Below are positions 16,531 to 25,432 of a DNA stretch of 64,000 bases, piece by piece (within the stretch, counting starts at the first letter, position 1; each line of letters opens with the position of its first letter). Source of the DNA: JAWLFY01 sp041685355 (GTDB taxonomy: Bacteria > Planctomycetota > Planctomycetia > Pirellulales > Pirellulaceae); NCBI GenBank assembly GCA_041685355.1, contig JAWLFY010000005.1, positions 1-64,000 of the forward strand. Direction: 5' to 3'. The translations under genes were made by a program, and so were the position numbers. The notes beneath the pieces are model-generated. The model was not told the DNA's origin. It worked only from the letters and a program-made list of their open reading frames with translations, and made no database searches.

Positions 16531-17907
16531 TTCGCCCGGGCGGTGGTCATCCGCGAGCCGGGCGGGGTCGGAGACGGTTTCGGATTCGGATTCGGATGAT
16601 TCCGTATCCCCTTCCGATGTGTTTGTCCACGACGCGGGTTGCACCCGTCGCGCCGATTGATGGACCTTCCCCATCGCACCGGCTGGCATCCGAACGTGGA
16701 CGATCACTCGGTCGTCACGATACTCCTTCGACAACACCTCTCCCTTGGCCGAAAGGTACGCGAGCAAGCGGCCGTCGGCGTGATCGAGTTCGACCTCGAC
16801 GTTCAGGAACTCACGGCCGAGGGCCTCGCCGACCGACTCGATGAGGGTGGGAATCCCTTCGCCGCTGTGCGCGCTGACCGGGATCGCGTTCGGGTAGCGA
16901 TCCAGGATCCGCCGCACGACTTGCGGCGAGCCGACCGCGTCGACCTTGTTGAGCACCAGCAGCGTGTCCTTCTCCTCGATCCCCAATTCTTCGAGGACAT
17001 GATAGACGGCGGAGATCTGTTCGAAGACCGCCGGGTTGCTCGCGTCGGCGACGTGCATCAGCAGGTCCGCTTGGCGGGTTTCTTCCAGGGTCGACTTGAA
17101 ACTGGCGACGAGGGAGTGGGGCAGGTCCCGGATGAACCCGACGGTGTCGCTTAGCAACACGGTCCCCCACCCCGGCAAATGCCAGCGGCGGGTGCGGGTA
17201 TCGAGCGTCGCGAACAGCTTGTCCGCCGACTCGACGTCGGACGACGTGAGCGCGTTCATCAGCGTGCTCTTGCCCGCGTTGGTGTAGCCGACCAGCGAAA
17301 CGGTCGGGGCTTCGCGGCGGGCGGCGACCATCCGCTCGCGACGTCGCTCGACCTTATCGAGTTCGTCACGGAGGTCATGGATCCGCTTTTGCGCCAACCG
17401 CCGGTCGACCTCCAACTGCTTTTCCCCAGGCCCCCGCATGCCGACGCCCATCGCCTGCCGCGAGAGGTGCGTCCACATCCGCTTGAGTCGCGGCAACGAG
17501 TACTCGAGCTGCGCCAACTCGACCGCCAAACGTGACTCGTGCGTCCGCGCCCCGGCGGCGAAGATGTCGAGAATCAACTCGGTGCGGTCGAGCACCTTCG
17601 CCTTCGTCTTCGTCTCCAGATTCCGGACTTGGGCCGGCGTCAGGTCGTTGTCAAAGATGACGACGTCGGCCTCTTCCCGTTCGACGAGCAGCCTCAGTTC
17701 TTCGACCTTCCCCTTGCCGAGGTACGTCGAGTGGTTGGGCGTATCCCGACGCTGCGTCAACTCCCCGACCACTTGGGTCCCGGCGGTGATCGCCAAACCG
17801 TGAAGTTCTTCCAACGGGTCCGCCTCGACCGTTTGGTCGCGGAGGATCAATCGGGCCAGAACGCTCCGTTCTGCCGACTCGTCCGTGATTCGTTTTTCGT
17901 CTCGCAC
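16522..17907 (-). CDS. hflX: GTPase HflX
   Basis: Ribosome-associated GTPase that splits stalled or hibernating ribosomes. The N-terminal HflX domain shows STYLGKGKVEEL, VVIFDNDLTPAQVRNLE and LDRTELILDIFAAGARTHESRLAVELAQL, then the linker MWTHLSRQAMGVGMRGPGEKQLEVDRR. The G domain has GYTNAGKSTL (G1, about residues 207-216), DTVGF (G3), NKVD (G4) and VSAHSGEGI (G5). The C-terminus ends in an acidic Ser/Glu tail. GTG 17907 (AGAGG about 12 bases upstream) gives the family-like N-terminus RDEKRITDESAERSVLARL; a TTG at 17970 overlapping the uvrC TGA is possible. Both genes are on the minus strand and are probably cotranscribed. Confidence 0.95.
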   Translation of the reverse strand: MRDEKRITDESAERSVLARLILRDQTVEADPLEELHGLAITAGTQVVGELTQRRDTPNHSTYLGKGKVEELRLLVEREEADVVIFDNDLTPAQVRNLETKTKAKVLDRTELILDIFAAGARTHESRLAVELAQLEYSLPRLKRMWTHLSRQAMGVGMRGPGEKQLEVDRRLAQKRIHDLRDELDKVERRRERMVAARREAPTVSLVGYTNAGKSTLMNALTSSDVESADKLFATLDTRTRRWHLPGWGTVLLSDTVGFIRDLPHSLVASFKSTLEETRQADLLMHVADASNPAVFEQISAVYHVLEELGIEEKDTLLVLNKVDAVGSPQVVRRILDRYPNAIPVSAHSGEGIPTLIESVGEALGREFLNVEVELDHADGRLLAYLSAKGEVLSKEYRDDRVIVHVRMPAGAMGKVHQSARRVQPASWTNTSEGDTESSESESETVSDPARLADDHRPGEVA

Positions 17908-17966
17908 GTGGAAGGGTTGACCTCTTGAGATAGGGGGGGAGAGCCGCTGCTCATTATAAACGACGC

Positions 17967-19370
17967 TCAACGATCGAGCGTCGACTTGGACCGCAAGATG
18001 TGATGGTAGTGCTGGGCGAACCGGTGCGATTCGTCGCGGACGTATTGCAACAACCGGAGCGCGAACGCGCCGCGACTGAGCCGGAGCGGTTCGGAAATCC
18101 CCGGCCGATAAATTTCCTCGTCTCGCTTGGCGAGCGAGATCACCGTCGGCGGATCGATTTCCTGGTCGCGGAACGCCGTCATCGCCGCGTTGAGCTGTCC
18201 CTTGCCGCCGTCGATCAGCAGGATGTCGGGGAACGCCTCGTCGCTGTCACAAAGTTTCCGGAATCGACGCGAAACGACCTCGTAAATGCTGCGATAATCG
18301 TCGACGCCGGAGACCGTTCGCACCCGGAACCGGCGATATCCTGGCTTGAACGGCAACCCGTCGATGAACCGGACCAAGCTCGCGACCGTCTCGCCGCCGC
18401 CGAGGTGCGCGATGTCGACGCCTTCGATCACCCGCGGCGTTTTCGACAAACCGAGCACCTTGCGGAGACCCGCCAACCCTTTTTTGGGGTCGACGTAAAA
18501 CACCTCCGGCTGGGCGTGGGTTTCGAGCTCGCCCCGTTCGTCGAGCCGCTCCAGCATCCGGATTTCGTCTCGCAACGTCGCCGCCCGCTCGAAGTCGAGG
18601 TCGCGACTCGCCGATCGCATCTCGTCGGTCATCTCCTTGAGCAACCGCGTCTTTCCCCCTTCGAGGAACGTTTGCAGCCGACGGATGTCGCGGCGGTAGT
18701 CTTCCTTCGTGATCCTTACGTTACAGGGTGCCGAGCACTGGTCGATGCTCGCCAGCAGACACGGCCGGAACCACTCCCAACGCTCGTCCCCTTCGCGAAT
18801 GTCGAGTCCACACGTGCGAAACTTGAAGATCCGCTGGAGCACTTGGATCGCACCTCGCAACGCCCCGGCGCTCGCGAACGGCCCGTATAACTTGACACCC
18901 GACTGTTTCGGCTCGCGGGTGATCTCGACCCGCGGAAACTCCTCCCGTGTCGTGATCATCAGGTAGGGAAACGTCTTGTCGTCCTTGAGGTCCTTGTTGT
19001 GTCGGGGCTGGATGTCCTTGATCAGCCGCGACTCCATCAGCAACGCGTCCACCTCGCTGTCGGACTCGAGATAGTCGATGTCCGCGATTTCGGTGACCCA
19101 GTCCGACGTTCGCTGGTCTTCCGCCGCCGCCCGCAAGAAGTAGCTCCCGGCCCGACTCCGCAAGTTCTTCGCCTTGCCGACGTAAATCACCACCCCCGCG
19201 GCGTCCTTCATCAGGTACACGCCGGCGGTCGTCGGGAACGATTTGACCTTCGCGGCCGCCGCCGCAAAGGGTGACGTGTCATCGCCCTTGGCGAGTTTTT
19301 CGAGCTCGAGACTTTCGAGCTCGAGACTTTCGATCGATTCGTCGGCCGCCCGCCGAGGTTCTTCTGTCAT
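17967..19370 (-). CDS. uvrC: Excinuclease ABC subunit C, short form without C-terminal HhH
   Basis: UvrC makes the dual incisions in nucleotide excision repair. Present are the GIY-YIG nuclease (AGVYLMKDAAGVVIYVGKAKNLRSR), the cysteine pair region CLLASIDQCSAPC, the UVR helix (DLDFERAATLRDEIRMLERL) and the RNase H-like nuclease domain (IEGVDIAHLGGGETVASLV, ILLIDGGKGQLNAA, DESHRFAQHYHH). The protein stops directly after that last helix, so the tandem helix-hairpin-helix domain of typical 600-residue UvrC is missing. ATG 19370 is preferred over ATG 19406, which lies in a REP-like palindrome. The N-terminal SLELESLELEKL comes from a duplicated 15-bp unit. The stop abuts hflX. Confidence 0.93.
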   Translation of the reverse strand: MTEEPRRAADESIESLELESLELEKLAKGDDTSPFAAAAAKVKSFPTTAGVYLMKDAAGVVIYVGKAKNLRSRAGSYFLRAAAEDQRTSDWVTEIADIDYLESDSEVDALLMESRLIKDIQPRHNKDLKDDKTFPYLMITTREEFPRVEITREPKQSGVKLYGPFASAGALRGAIQVLQRIFKFRTCGLDIREGDERWEWFRPCLLASIDQCSAPCNVRITKEDYRRDIRRLQTFLEGGKTRLLKEMTDEMRSASRDLDFERAATLRDEIRMLERLDERGELETHAQPEVFYVDPKKGLAGLRKVLGLSKTPRVIEGVDIAHLGGGETVASLVRFIDGLPFKPGYRRFRVRTVSGVDDYRSIYEVVSRRFRKLCDSDEAFPDILLIDGGKGQLNAAMTAFRDQEIDPPTVISLAKRDEEIYRPGISEPLRLSRGAFALRLLQYVRDESHRFAQHYHHILRSKSTLDR

Positions 19371-19404
19371 CCGTTCCTTTGGCTTCCTCTCATTTGATGT
19401 CCGC

Positions 19405-19455
19405 AAAGGGGGCAGACCCTCTCCCCGCGATCCTCCAAGCGTCTGCCCCCCTTTT
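19405..19455. repeat. REP-like palindrome between uvrC and the vWA gene
   Basis: AAAGGGGGCAGAC at 19405-19417 pairs with GTCTGCCCCCCTTT at 19441-19454 with one extra C. The palindromic ...GGCAGACC core resembles REP elements mobilised by Y1 (IS200-like) transposases. It lies in the spacer between two divergent genes. Confidence 0.65.
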
Positions 19456-19573
19456 AGTATCCGCGGATCGCAAAAAACTTCGCCCCCTCTTGCGGGGATG
19501 ACTTGCCTCTACTGTACGAATAGGCACAATGTTCGGTCTCGGTTCATGCTCGTCACATGAGAGGGGGCAGATC

Positions 19574-21280
19574 ATGACGAAGGAAGTGTCGGAACGGTCA
19601 CGTTCTCGAGCGGCGATCGCCCGCGAACTCGAGCTCGAATTAACGAAGCTCCGCAACGAGGCCTCGGCGGCACGGCTCGAGGCGAAGGCGGCCGAGCTGG
19701 AGTTGGTTCTACAAAGGTATCGCGATTCGTTCGACGAGGCCGATCCCGAGACGGGAAATCGGGGCGGAGTCGATTCGTCACCTTTGGCAACGACCATCGC
19801 CGAGCGGTCGGCCGCCGGCCCTGCTTTCACCGATCGTGCCGAGTCGCTCACCGACCGATTCCGGGGATGGGACGAGGTCCGTAGCCGGCTTCGGATCACC
19901 GAACCCGACACGTCCCGCAGCTTGCCTGCCCGATCCGACGGGACCGACGCCGACCGGCCAGCCCCTGACGGGCCAGCCCCTGACGGGCCAGCCCCTGACG
20001 GGCCAGCCCCTGCACGGCCGGCCCCTGCACGGCCGGCCCCCGCATGGCATGCTTCTAAACGGCAAGCTCCTGAAGGGCCAGTCCCCTCACGGCCAGAGCC
20101 CTCACGTCAACGGAACCCGGCGTCGCACGGCTCCCTTCGGCCGAAGCGAACGAAGGACGGGGTCGAATCCCGGCAACCGATCGAACTTGCAACCGATGCT
20201 GGTCTCACTTGGGGCACGAAGCCCGCGATCCTGGATCGACCCGGCGTCGCCAAGTCCAAACCGGGACGCCGCAACCCGGGGCCGGCCTCTCGCGACTCGG
20301 GCTCCGATGCCCGCGATCTGAAACACGCCGCCCTCCGCTTCGAACCGACTCCCCCCGACGACGGTTCGACGACCAAGCGGCGTCGTCCGGCGGCTTGGGG
20401 TGTCAGTTTCGTTGTCCACGTCGGTCTCCTGTTCGTCCTCGGCTTCTGGACGCTCGCGACGCAGCCGCCGCGGGACCAGGTTGCACTCGCCGCGACGACT
20501 TCCGATCCCACCGCCGACCCGATGGAGACGTTTGTCGTGGAGGCCACCGAGCCGGAAGCCGAGGAACCGGAGGAACCGTTGGCGGAACCCGAGATCGAGA
20601 CGAGTCCGGTGGGGGAGATCCCTGTCGCCGACTTTGCCCTCGATCTGAGCCCCGCGCTGCCGACGCCAGAAAGTTTCGCGGCAGTCACCGGGACGACGTC
20701 CGCGTTGGCGTCGGTGAGCGCGGACGCGGACGCCTCCGAAACGATGGAGTTCTGCGGGGTCGAAGGGGGCGGCAACCACTTCGTCTACTTGGTCGACAGT
20801 TCCGGAAGCATGGGAGCGGCGTTCGAATCGGCGCGGGCGGAGTTGCTCCGTTCGATCGCCCTGCTGAAGCCCGAGCAACGCTTCTATGTCGTTTTCTTTG
20901 ACGAGAACCCCGACTACATGCGGCTCGAAGATCCGAGCCGGGACGAACCCGCCAGCGTGTCGGCGACGCCCGAGAACAAACGGCGGCTCGCGCGGTGGGC
21001 AGCCGGGATCAGGAAAGACCGCGGCCGTGCCCCGTACGAGCCGCTGCGGTTCGCGTTGGAGCTTCGACCCGACGTGATCTTTCTTCTCTCCGACGGCGAA
21101 TTTCCCCAACGGATCGAGGACCAACTGCGGGACGAGAACCGATATGAAAATCTGTTCGGCGATTCCGGTCCGATCAGCATCGTGCACACGATCGGGTATC
21201 ACAGCCGTGAAGGGGAGCTCCGGATGCGGCGGATCGCCGAACAGAACGGCGGCCGGTACCGGCACGTCCCGAAGCGGTGA
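19574..21280 (+). CDS. Membrane-anchored von Willebrand factor A (vWA) domain protein
   Basis: A 568-residue protein. The N-terminal 100 residues form a charged coiled coil (AAIARELELELTKLRNEASAARLEAKAAELELVLQRY). A Pro/Ala-rich linker follows, built from six 15-bp units (APDGP/APARP). One transmembrane segment (about residues 275-295, AAWGVSFVVHVGLLFVLGFW) precedes a Glu/Pro-rich spacer like that of TonB. The C-terminal vWA domain has the MIDAS motif HFVYLVDSSGSMGAAF and ends with GELRMRRIAEQNGGRYRHVP. vWA domains bind protein partners through a metal ion. ATG 19574 is supported by GAGGGGG seven bases upstream. It converges on tssM with a 6-bp gap, so it is a T6SS neighbour, not part of the operon; any T6SS role is speculative. 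Confidence 0.85.
   Translation: MTKEVSERSRSRAAIARELELELTKLRNEASAARLEAKAAELELVLQRYRDSFDEADPETGNRGGVDSSPLATTIAERSAAGPAFTDRAESLTDRFRGWDEVRSRLRITEPDTSRSLPARSDGTDADRPAPDGPAPDGPAPDGPAPARPAPARPAPAWHASKRQAPEGPVPSRPEPSRQRNPASHGSLRPKRTKDGVESRQPIELATDAGLTWGTKPAILDRPGVAKSKPGRRNPGPASRDSGSDARDLKHAALRFEPTPPDDGSTTKRRRPAAWGVSFVVHVGLLFVLGFWTLATQPPRDQVALAATTSDPTADPMETFVVEATEPEAEEPEEPLAEPEIETSPVGEIPVADFALDLSPALPTPESFAAVTGTTSALASVSADADASETMEFCGVEGGGNHFVYLVDSSGSMGAAFESARAELLRSIALLKPEQRFYVVFFDENPDYMRLEDPSRDEPASVSATPENKRRLARWAAGIRKDRGRAPYEPLRFALELRPDVIFLLSDGEFPQRIEDQLRDENRYENLFGDSGPISIVHTIGYHSREGELRMRRIAEQNGGRYRHVPKR
19956..20045. repeat. 15-bp in-frame minisatellite, 6 copies, in the vWA gene
   Basis: Units GGCCAGCCCCTGACG (three) grade into GGCC[A/G]GCCCCTGCAC and GGCCGGCCCCCGCAT, encoding the Pro/Ala linker. 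The period is a multiple of three. Confidence 0.9.
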
Positions 21281-21286
21281 CGCGAC

Positions 21287-23059
21287 CTAGAAGGAGCTCA
21301 GCGACCAGACGACCGTGACCACGGTCGCGGCGGCAACCGCGAAGTAGATCGCGATCGCGGCGCGTCGTTGCCACCGGTCGCGACGACGACGCTCCGGCGA
21401 CCATTGCACCTCGTTCTGCAAATCCAGGATGAACGGGATGCACCCTTCGGCGAAGGCTTGACCCGAGGCCGCGGAGGCGCCGGTGGCGGCGATGAAACAG
21501 CCGCGGAGTCGGACCCGACCCTCGGCCGCCGCGACGGCGCGGCGGAGCATCCGTGACATCCCCTCTCGGCGCCCTCGCATCACGTCCACCAAACGGTGGA
21601 TTCGACGGTTTTCCTGACTCATCAATCGGTCATCCGCGGGCGCGGCGACGTCGCGACGCATCAACCGGTACCCGAGAGGCGGAAAGAGTTCGTCACAAAT
21701 CCAACGCACCGCGCGATCGATCCCCTCGGCCTCGGCGTCCGGTTCGCTAGGAGGCGCCGCGGGCAGGCAGGCGCCAAGCCGCCGGTGCCGCTGCGTCTCG
21801 GGGAAGCGGTCGAGAAACGCGTGGCTCCCTCGGCATTGATCCAGGTCGCAAAAGATCCACTGCGCCGACACCGACGTTTCGGTCGCCGCCGCGACCGTTT
21901 GCAAATCGCGTTCGACCCGCATCCCGACGTGATCGGCCAGTTCGGTGTCGTCGGCCGCGTCGAGCGGGACCATCACGAGCACACCGTTGACCGGACAGAA
22001 CGGGCGTCGTCGCTCCGCCAGTTCACGGCACACCGCGTCGAGCCGCTCGAGACACTGTTCGGCCTCGACCGGATCGAGACGCAACAGTGACGACGCGGCC
22101 TTGGTGGGCTGGAGGACCGTTTCCGAATCCGTCGACCGTTCGTCGGTCAACGTTTCGAGGTCCGTCATCGTTCGGTTCAACCTTTCCACGGTCGCGTGAT
22201 CGGCGGTCGCGTGATCGACGGTCGGTGAGACGCCGCCGGTCGAATTCGGACTTGGGTCGATCGCCACGGCGGTCCCGCCAACGCCCGATCCGGCCGGCCC
22301 TCCCGCCGCGCCCGATCCGGCCGGCCCTCCCGCCGCGCCCGATCCGGCCAACGCTCGCGTTTGGGACGAGGCGGCGGTTCCTGCCGCGCGATCGGTCCAA
22401 AGGTGGGCGGGGCTGCGGGAAATCCGACTCCGTCCGGCCAGCTCCACCTGGCGACGTTCGACCCGCGCCCGCGCCGCCTGGCGAGTGAACGTTCCCGACA
22501 AGCTGACGTCGCGACAGCAGACGTAGATCGCTTCGCGGTTTCCGCAGACCTGAACCGCCTCGTCGGACTCCTCCGGCTGTGGCAACACCGCCAACTCGAC
22601 GTGGGCGGCGGCAAAGAATTCGCGAATCCCGCCCGCCGGGCTACCGAGAACCAGATAGAGCGGGGTTCGCGAGACGTCGATTCCGGCCCGCGCGAATCGG
22701 TCAAGGCCGGTCCGGACGGCCGCCGTCGACGAGTCGAACAGCGGACGCTCGTCCGGCCGACGGAGGGTCCGCGCGAAGAACCATGCCGACCAGGCGGTCG
22801 CGTCGATTAATACGCCAAGGATCGGCAGCCACAGGGCGCGGAGTAGCGGCAGCGATGAACGGACGAACGCGTCGAGCCGGAACACGATTTGGGCGGTCAC
22901 CAGCAATCCCAGAACGACCCCCATCGCGGTCACATGGATCGCAATGACCAGCGACCGCTGCCACGTCCGATCGGCCCGACGCCACGCGACGGTCGGCGCG
23001 AACGAGGCGAGGGCGATCATCCCCAAGATGTGCAACGATTTGGCGAGGAGTGCGATCAT
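21287..23059 (-). CDS. tssM: TssM/IcmF-like T6SS membrane protein lacking the periplasmic domain
   Basis: A 590-residue protein with three N-terminal hydrophobic segments (about 2-26, 36-62 and 70-96), a cytosolic domain and a last transmembrane segment at about 566-588 directly at the C-terminus. The cytosolic part follows the TssM N-terminal domain plan: TPLYLVLGSPAGGIREFF sits where the GTPase-like loop of TssM lies (its Lys-Thr is lost), then PFCPVNGVLVMVPLDAADDTELADHVGMRVERDLQTV, then SHAFLDRFPE. Canonical TssM continues with 700 or more periplasmic residues that bind TssJ; here nothing follows the last membrane segment. The linker contains a 27-bp repeat (AGSGAAGGP). It lies 66 bp after tssL on the same strand, so the two form the membrane-complex operon. 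Confidence 0.8.
   Translation of the reverse strand: MIALLAKSLHILGMIALASFAPTVAWRRADRTWQRSLVIAIHVTAMGVVLGLLVTAQIVFRLDAFVRSSLPLLRALWLPILGVLIDATAWSAWFFARTLRRPDERPLFDSSTAAVRTGLDRFARAGIDVSRTPLYLVLGSPAGGIREFFAAAHVELAVLPQPEESDEAVQVCGNREAIYVCCRDVSLSGTFTRQAARARVERRQVELAGRSRISRSPAHLWTDRAAGTAASSQTRALAGSGAAGGPAGSGAAGGPAGSGVGGTAVAIDPSPNSTGGVSPTVDHATADHATVERLNRTMTDLETLTDERSTDSETVLQPTKAASSLLRLDPVEAEQCLERLDAVCRELAERRRPFCPVNGVLVMVPLDAADDTELADHVGMRVERDLQTVAAATETSVSAQWIFCDLDQCRGSHAFLDRFPETQRHRRLGACLPAAPPSEPDAEAEGIDRAVRWICDELFPPLGYRLMRRDVAAPADDRLMSQENRRIHRLVDVMRGRREGMSRMLRRAVAAAEGRVRLRGCFIAATGASAASGQAFAEGCIPFILDLQNEVQWSPERRRRDRWQRRAAIAIYFAVAAATVVTVVWSLSSF
22286..22349. repeat. 27-bp in-frame minisatellite in the tssM-like gene
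   Basis: Two full copies and a 10-bp partial copy of a 27-bp unit starting CGATCCGGCCGGCCCTCCCG; it encodes GSGAAGGPA on the minus strand. The frame is kept. Confidence 0.85.
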
Positions 23060-23125
23060 GACTGGCGGACTGGCGGTTCGGGGTGGGAGCTGATGCGGGA
23101 TATCGCGAGAAACGCGGGCGACTCG

Positions 23126-23755
23126 TCACCGGGCCCAAGTCGTGACCGCGAGGTACGACAAGACCGGAAGCAGAACGACCGCCGATACCCACGCCACATG
23201 ACTGGAACGTTCAAGCGACGCCGCACCGAGTAACGGAGGGACGTCGGTCGCCGGGGACAGGTCGTGGCTGAACGGCAATTTCAACTCCGGGACCCAGCCG
23301 AGCGTGACGCGGGTGCGATGGATCCAAGCCGATAGCTTCTCCGGCTCCGTGCGGTATTGGCCGGTGAAGCCGAGCTGGACGCACAAGTAGAAGACCGCGA
23401 GGTCCTCGTGGCGGCCGATCGTCTCCGCGAGCGACGCTTGACGCCAAAACATCCACGCCCGGTCGTTCGTGCCGAACAACTCCCCCTCCAGCTTGTTCTC
23501 GTTCCACGCGGCACCGAGCGACTCGTCGTCGGTCATGATCTCGTCGATCCAGCAAACCAACGGGTAGACCAAGCCGAGGTAATCGCCGGTGGCCATTCCC
23601 GCGGCGAGCTGCGCGTTGTGGATCCGCGTCAACAACTCTTTCAGCTCGGACCGCGGGACCGAAAGGTCCTTCGACTCCGTGCCCGAATGGTTCGTCAGGA
23701 TTAGCCAGGTTTGCTCGAAAATCGGGTCGACGAGTTCGGCGGTTTCGGGACGCAT
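23126..23755 (-). CDS. tssL: T6SS membrane protein TssL (DotU/IcmH family)
   Basis: A 209-residue protein with the start at ATG 23755 (MRPETAELVDPIFEQTWLIL), the usual N-terminus of the DotU family; the upstream open frame is not family-like. Family blocks: LLTRIHNAQLAAG, LVYPLVCWIDEIMTDDESLGAAWNENKLEGELFGTNDRAWMFW, and EDLAVFYLCVQLGFTGQYRTEPEKLSAWI. One C-terminal transmembrane segment (VSAVVLLPVLSYLAVTTW) anchors it in the inner membrane, where TssL dimers join TssM to recruit the baseplate. No C-terminal peptidoglycan-binding extension is present. It is divergent from tssA, with the intervening DNA holding a 20-bp tandem array. Confidence 0.92.
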   Translation of the reverse strand: MRPETAELVDPIFEQTWLILTNHSGTESKDLSVPRSELKELLTRIHNAQLAAGMATGDYLGLVYPLVCWIDEIMTDDESLGAAWNENKLEGELFGTNDRAWMFWRQASLAETIGRHEDLAVFYLCVQLGFTGQYRTEPEKLSAWIHRTRVTLGWVPELKLPFSHDLSPATDVPPLLGAASLERSSHVAWVSAVVLLPVLSYLAVTTWAR

Positions 23756-24104
23756 GATGCCAGATTCGAGACGCGAGTGGGTGGGAATGACGGCGGGCCG
23801 GTTCGCGGATGGCACGCCGAGGCGGGATCGCGTTGAAACGTAGGTCACCGCCCGGGCCGACGAAGCCCCGCCACGGGGCGAATTCTCGACGCGTGCGACG
23901 GACGACCGATCGCTCCGCGACCTTCTCGATATCCATCGGTGACGCGAGAGATCCATCGGTGACGCGAGAGATCCACGGCTGACGCGAGAGCATCGGCTGA
24001 TGACCCGAGAGCATCAGCTGATGAAGCGAGGGCATCGACCCGAAACGCAAAAAGTCGGGAGGGAGCCGTTCACCCCACTTTGACGTGACCTAACGTTTTT
24101 CGTC
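23756..24104. other. 349-bp divergent regulatory region between tssL and tssA
   Basis: Should contain the promoters of both T6SS transcription units. The only structure seen is a five-copy 20/21-bp tandem array in the tssA-proximal half (23931-24032). No convincing sigma-70 or sigma-54 boxes could be recognised by eye. Confidence 0.5.
23931..24032. repeat. 20/21-bp tandem array, 5 copies, in the T6SS divergent promoter region
   Basis: Three 20-bp copies of ATCCATCGGTGACGCGAGAG (third slightly changed) are followed by two 21-bp copies, CATCGGCTGATGACCCGAGAG and a variant. About two helical turns per unit. Confidence 0.85.
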
Positions 24105-25355
24105 ATGACCGCTCGGCCTCTCGCCGGGTCACGTCGCCCGCCTTCGCACGAGTCCCGTCTGATGTCCCCGCCCCGACCGAGACCTCAACCGGATCCCGCG
24201 TCCGAAAACCCCTTGGCTTTCGACATCGAGAATCTGCTGCGGCCGATCTCCGACGCGGAACCCGGTGGCGACCCGCTCGCCTACAGCCACTGGCTTCGCT
24301 CCCAACTGTCGCAGCTCCGCAACCCGGCCCGCTCGGCCAACCCCGACGACCCGGTCCGCGACGTCGATGAGCTGATCGATTGGGGCGAGATCTTTGACAC
24401 GTCTTCGCGAGCGCTCGGTGAAACGACGAAAGACCTGCGTGTCGTTTGCCACTTGACCGAGGCGGCGATGCACCGCTTCGGTTTGGCGGGACTCCGCACG
24501 GGGATCGTCCTGCTGCGGCGGTTGTGCGAAGAGAACTGGGATTCGCTCGCCCCCGCGGTCGACCCGGACGACCCCGAAGTCCGCTGCGCCCCGCTAGAGA
24601 ACCTGCTCGACGACCCGAATCACGGTCCCCGTCTTCCGACCGCTCTCCGGGCGCTGCCGATCCTGCCGACTGACCCGCAACCGGTCAGCTTGATCACGGC
24701 GTTGGCGACCAAAGACGAAAAGGCCGCGTCCGATCTGTCCGCGTCGATCGATCGGATTCCCGTCGAGACCGCGAACACGCTCTCGTCAGAACTGAACGAG
24801 ACGTCCGGCGAACTGGACGCGTTGCAGCACGTGTTGCTCGAACGGATGGGAGACTACGCCCCGACGTTCCTGCACCTCCGTGAATCGCTCGACCTGCTGC
24901 GGCAATGGCTCGATAAAGTCTTGGAACCGCAATTGCGTTCGGGCCCGGTCGCCGCCGAAAGCGACTCGCCGGTGCCCCCCCCCGACGTTCCCGCGACCGC
25001 CGACGATTCCGATGACGGGGCCTCGGCCGGCGGGGTGATCCGACGCGACCGGGCGATCGGTCGCCGCGACCCGGCCGGCGGCGATCCCGGCGAAGCGCCC
25101 GAACGCGTGCTCGATCGAACCGACGTGCTGCGGGCCGACGCGTACCGCCAGCTGACCCGCGCGGCGGACGTGTTGCGTCGGATCGAGCCGCACAGCCCGA
25201 TCCCGTACATGGTTCAACGCGCGGTGCGTCTCGGCCAACTGCCGTTGCCGGAACTGATGGCCGTGATCGTGCGCGACGAATCGACGCTTGCGACCTACAG
25301 CCGCGAGCTAGGGTTGTCCGGCTTCGGGCCGGAGTCATCCGACGATGAGCCCTGA
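24105..25355 (+). CDS. tssA: T6SS protein TssA (ImpA N-terminal family)
   Basis: TssA caps and primes sheath and tube assembly. The ImpA_N domain starts with FDIENLLRPISDAEPGGDPLAYSHWL and continues with VDELIDWGEIFDTSSRALGETTKDLRVVCHLTEAAMHRFGLAGLRTGIVLLRRLCEENWDSLAPAVDPDDPEVRCAPLENL, close to the family consensus. A variable Pro/Asp-rich middle follows, and the C-terminus DAYRQLTRAADVLRRIEPHSPIPYMVQRAVRLGQLPLPELMAVIVRDE is the conserved end block of short TssA proteins. 416 residues from ATG 24105; ATG 24162 is an equally possible start, since neither has a good Shine-Dalgarno. First gene of the seven-gene T6SS run; tssB begins 77 bp later. Confidence 0.93.
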   Translation: MTARPLAGSRRPPSHESRLMSPPRPRPQPDPASENPLAFDIENLLRPISDAEPGGDPLAYSHWLRSQLSQLRNPARSANPDDPVRDVDELIDWGEIFDTSSRALGETTKDLRVVCHLTEAAMHRFGLAGLRTGIVLLRRLCEENWDSLAPAVDPDDPEVRCAPLENLLDDPNHGPRLPTALRALPILPTDPQPVSLITALATKDEKAASDLSASIDRIPVETANTLSSELNETSGELDALQHVLLERMGDYAPTFLHLRESLDLLRQWLDKVLEPQLRSGPVAAESDSPVPPPDVPATADDSDDGASAGGVIRRDRAIGRRDPAGGDPGEAPERVLDRTDVLRADAYRQLTRAADVLRRIEPHSPIPYMVQRAVRLGQLPLPELMAVIVRDESTLATYSRELGLSGFGPESSDDEP

Positions 25356-25432
25356 ACACCGTTCTCGTACCGTCCGGACGCTCCGGTCGGTTGTGGTTCC
25401 CTTTTTACGTTTCCGATTTCAAGGAGCATCCC

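Noticed and set aside
19574..21280. vWA gene as part of the T6SS operon
   Set aside because: It is on the opposite strand to tssM and converges on it, so cotranscription is impossible; a functional link remains unproven.
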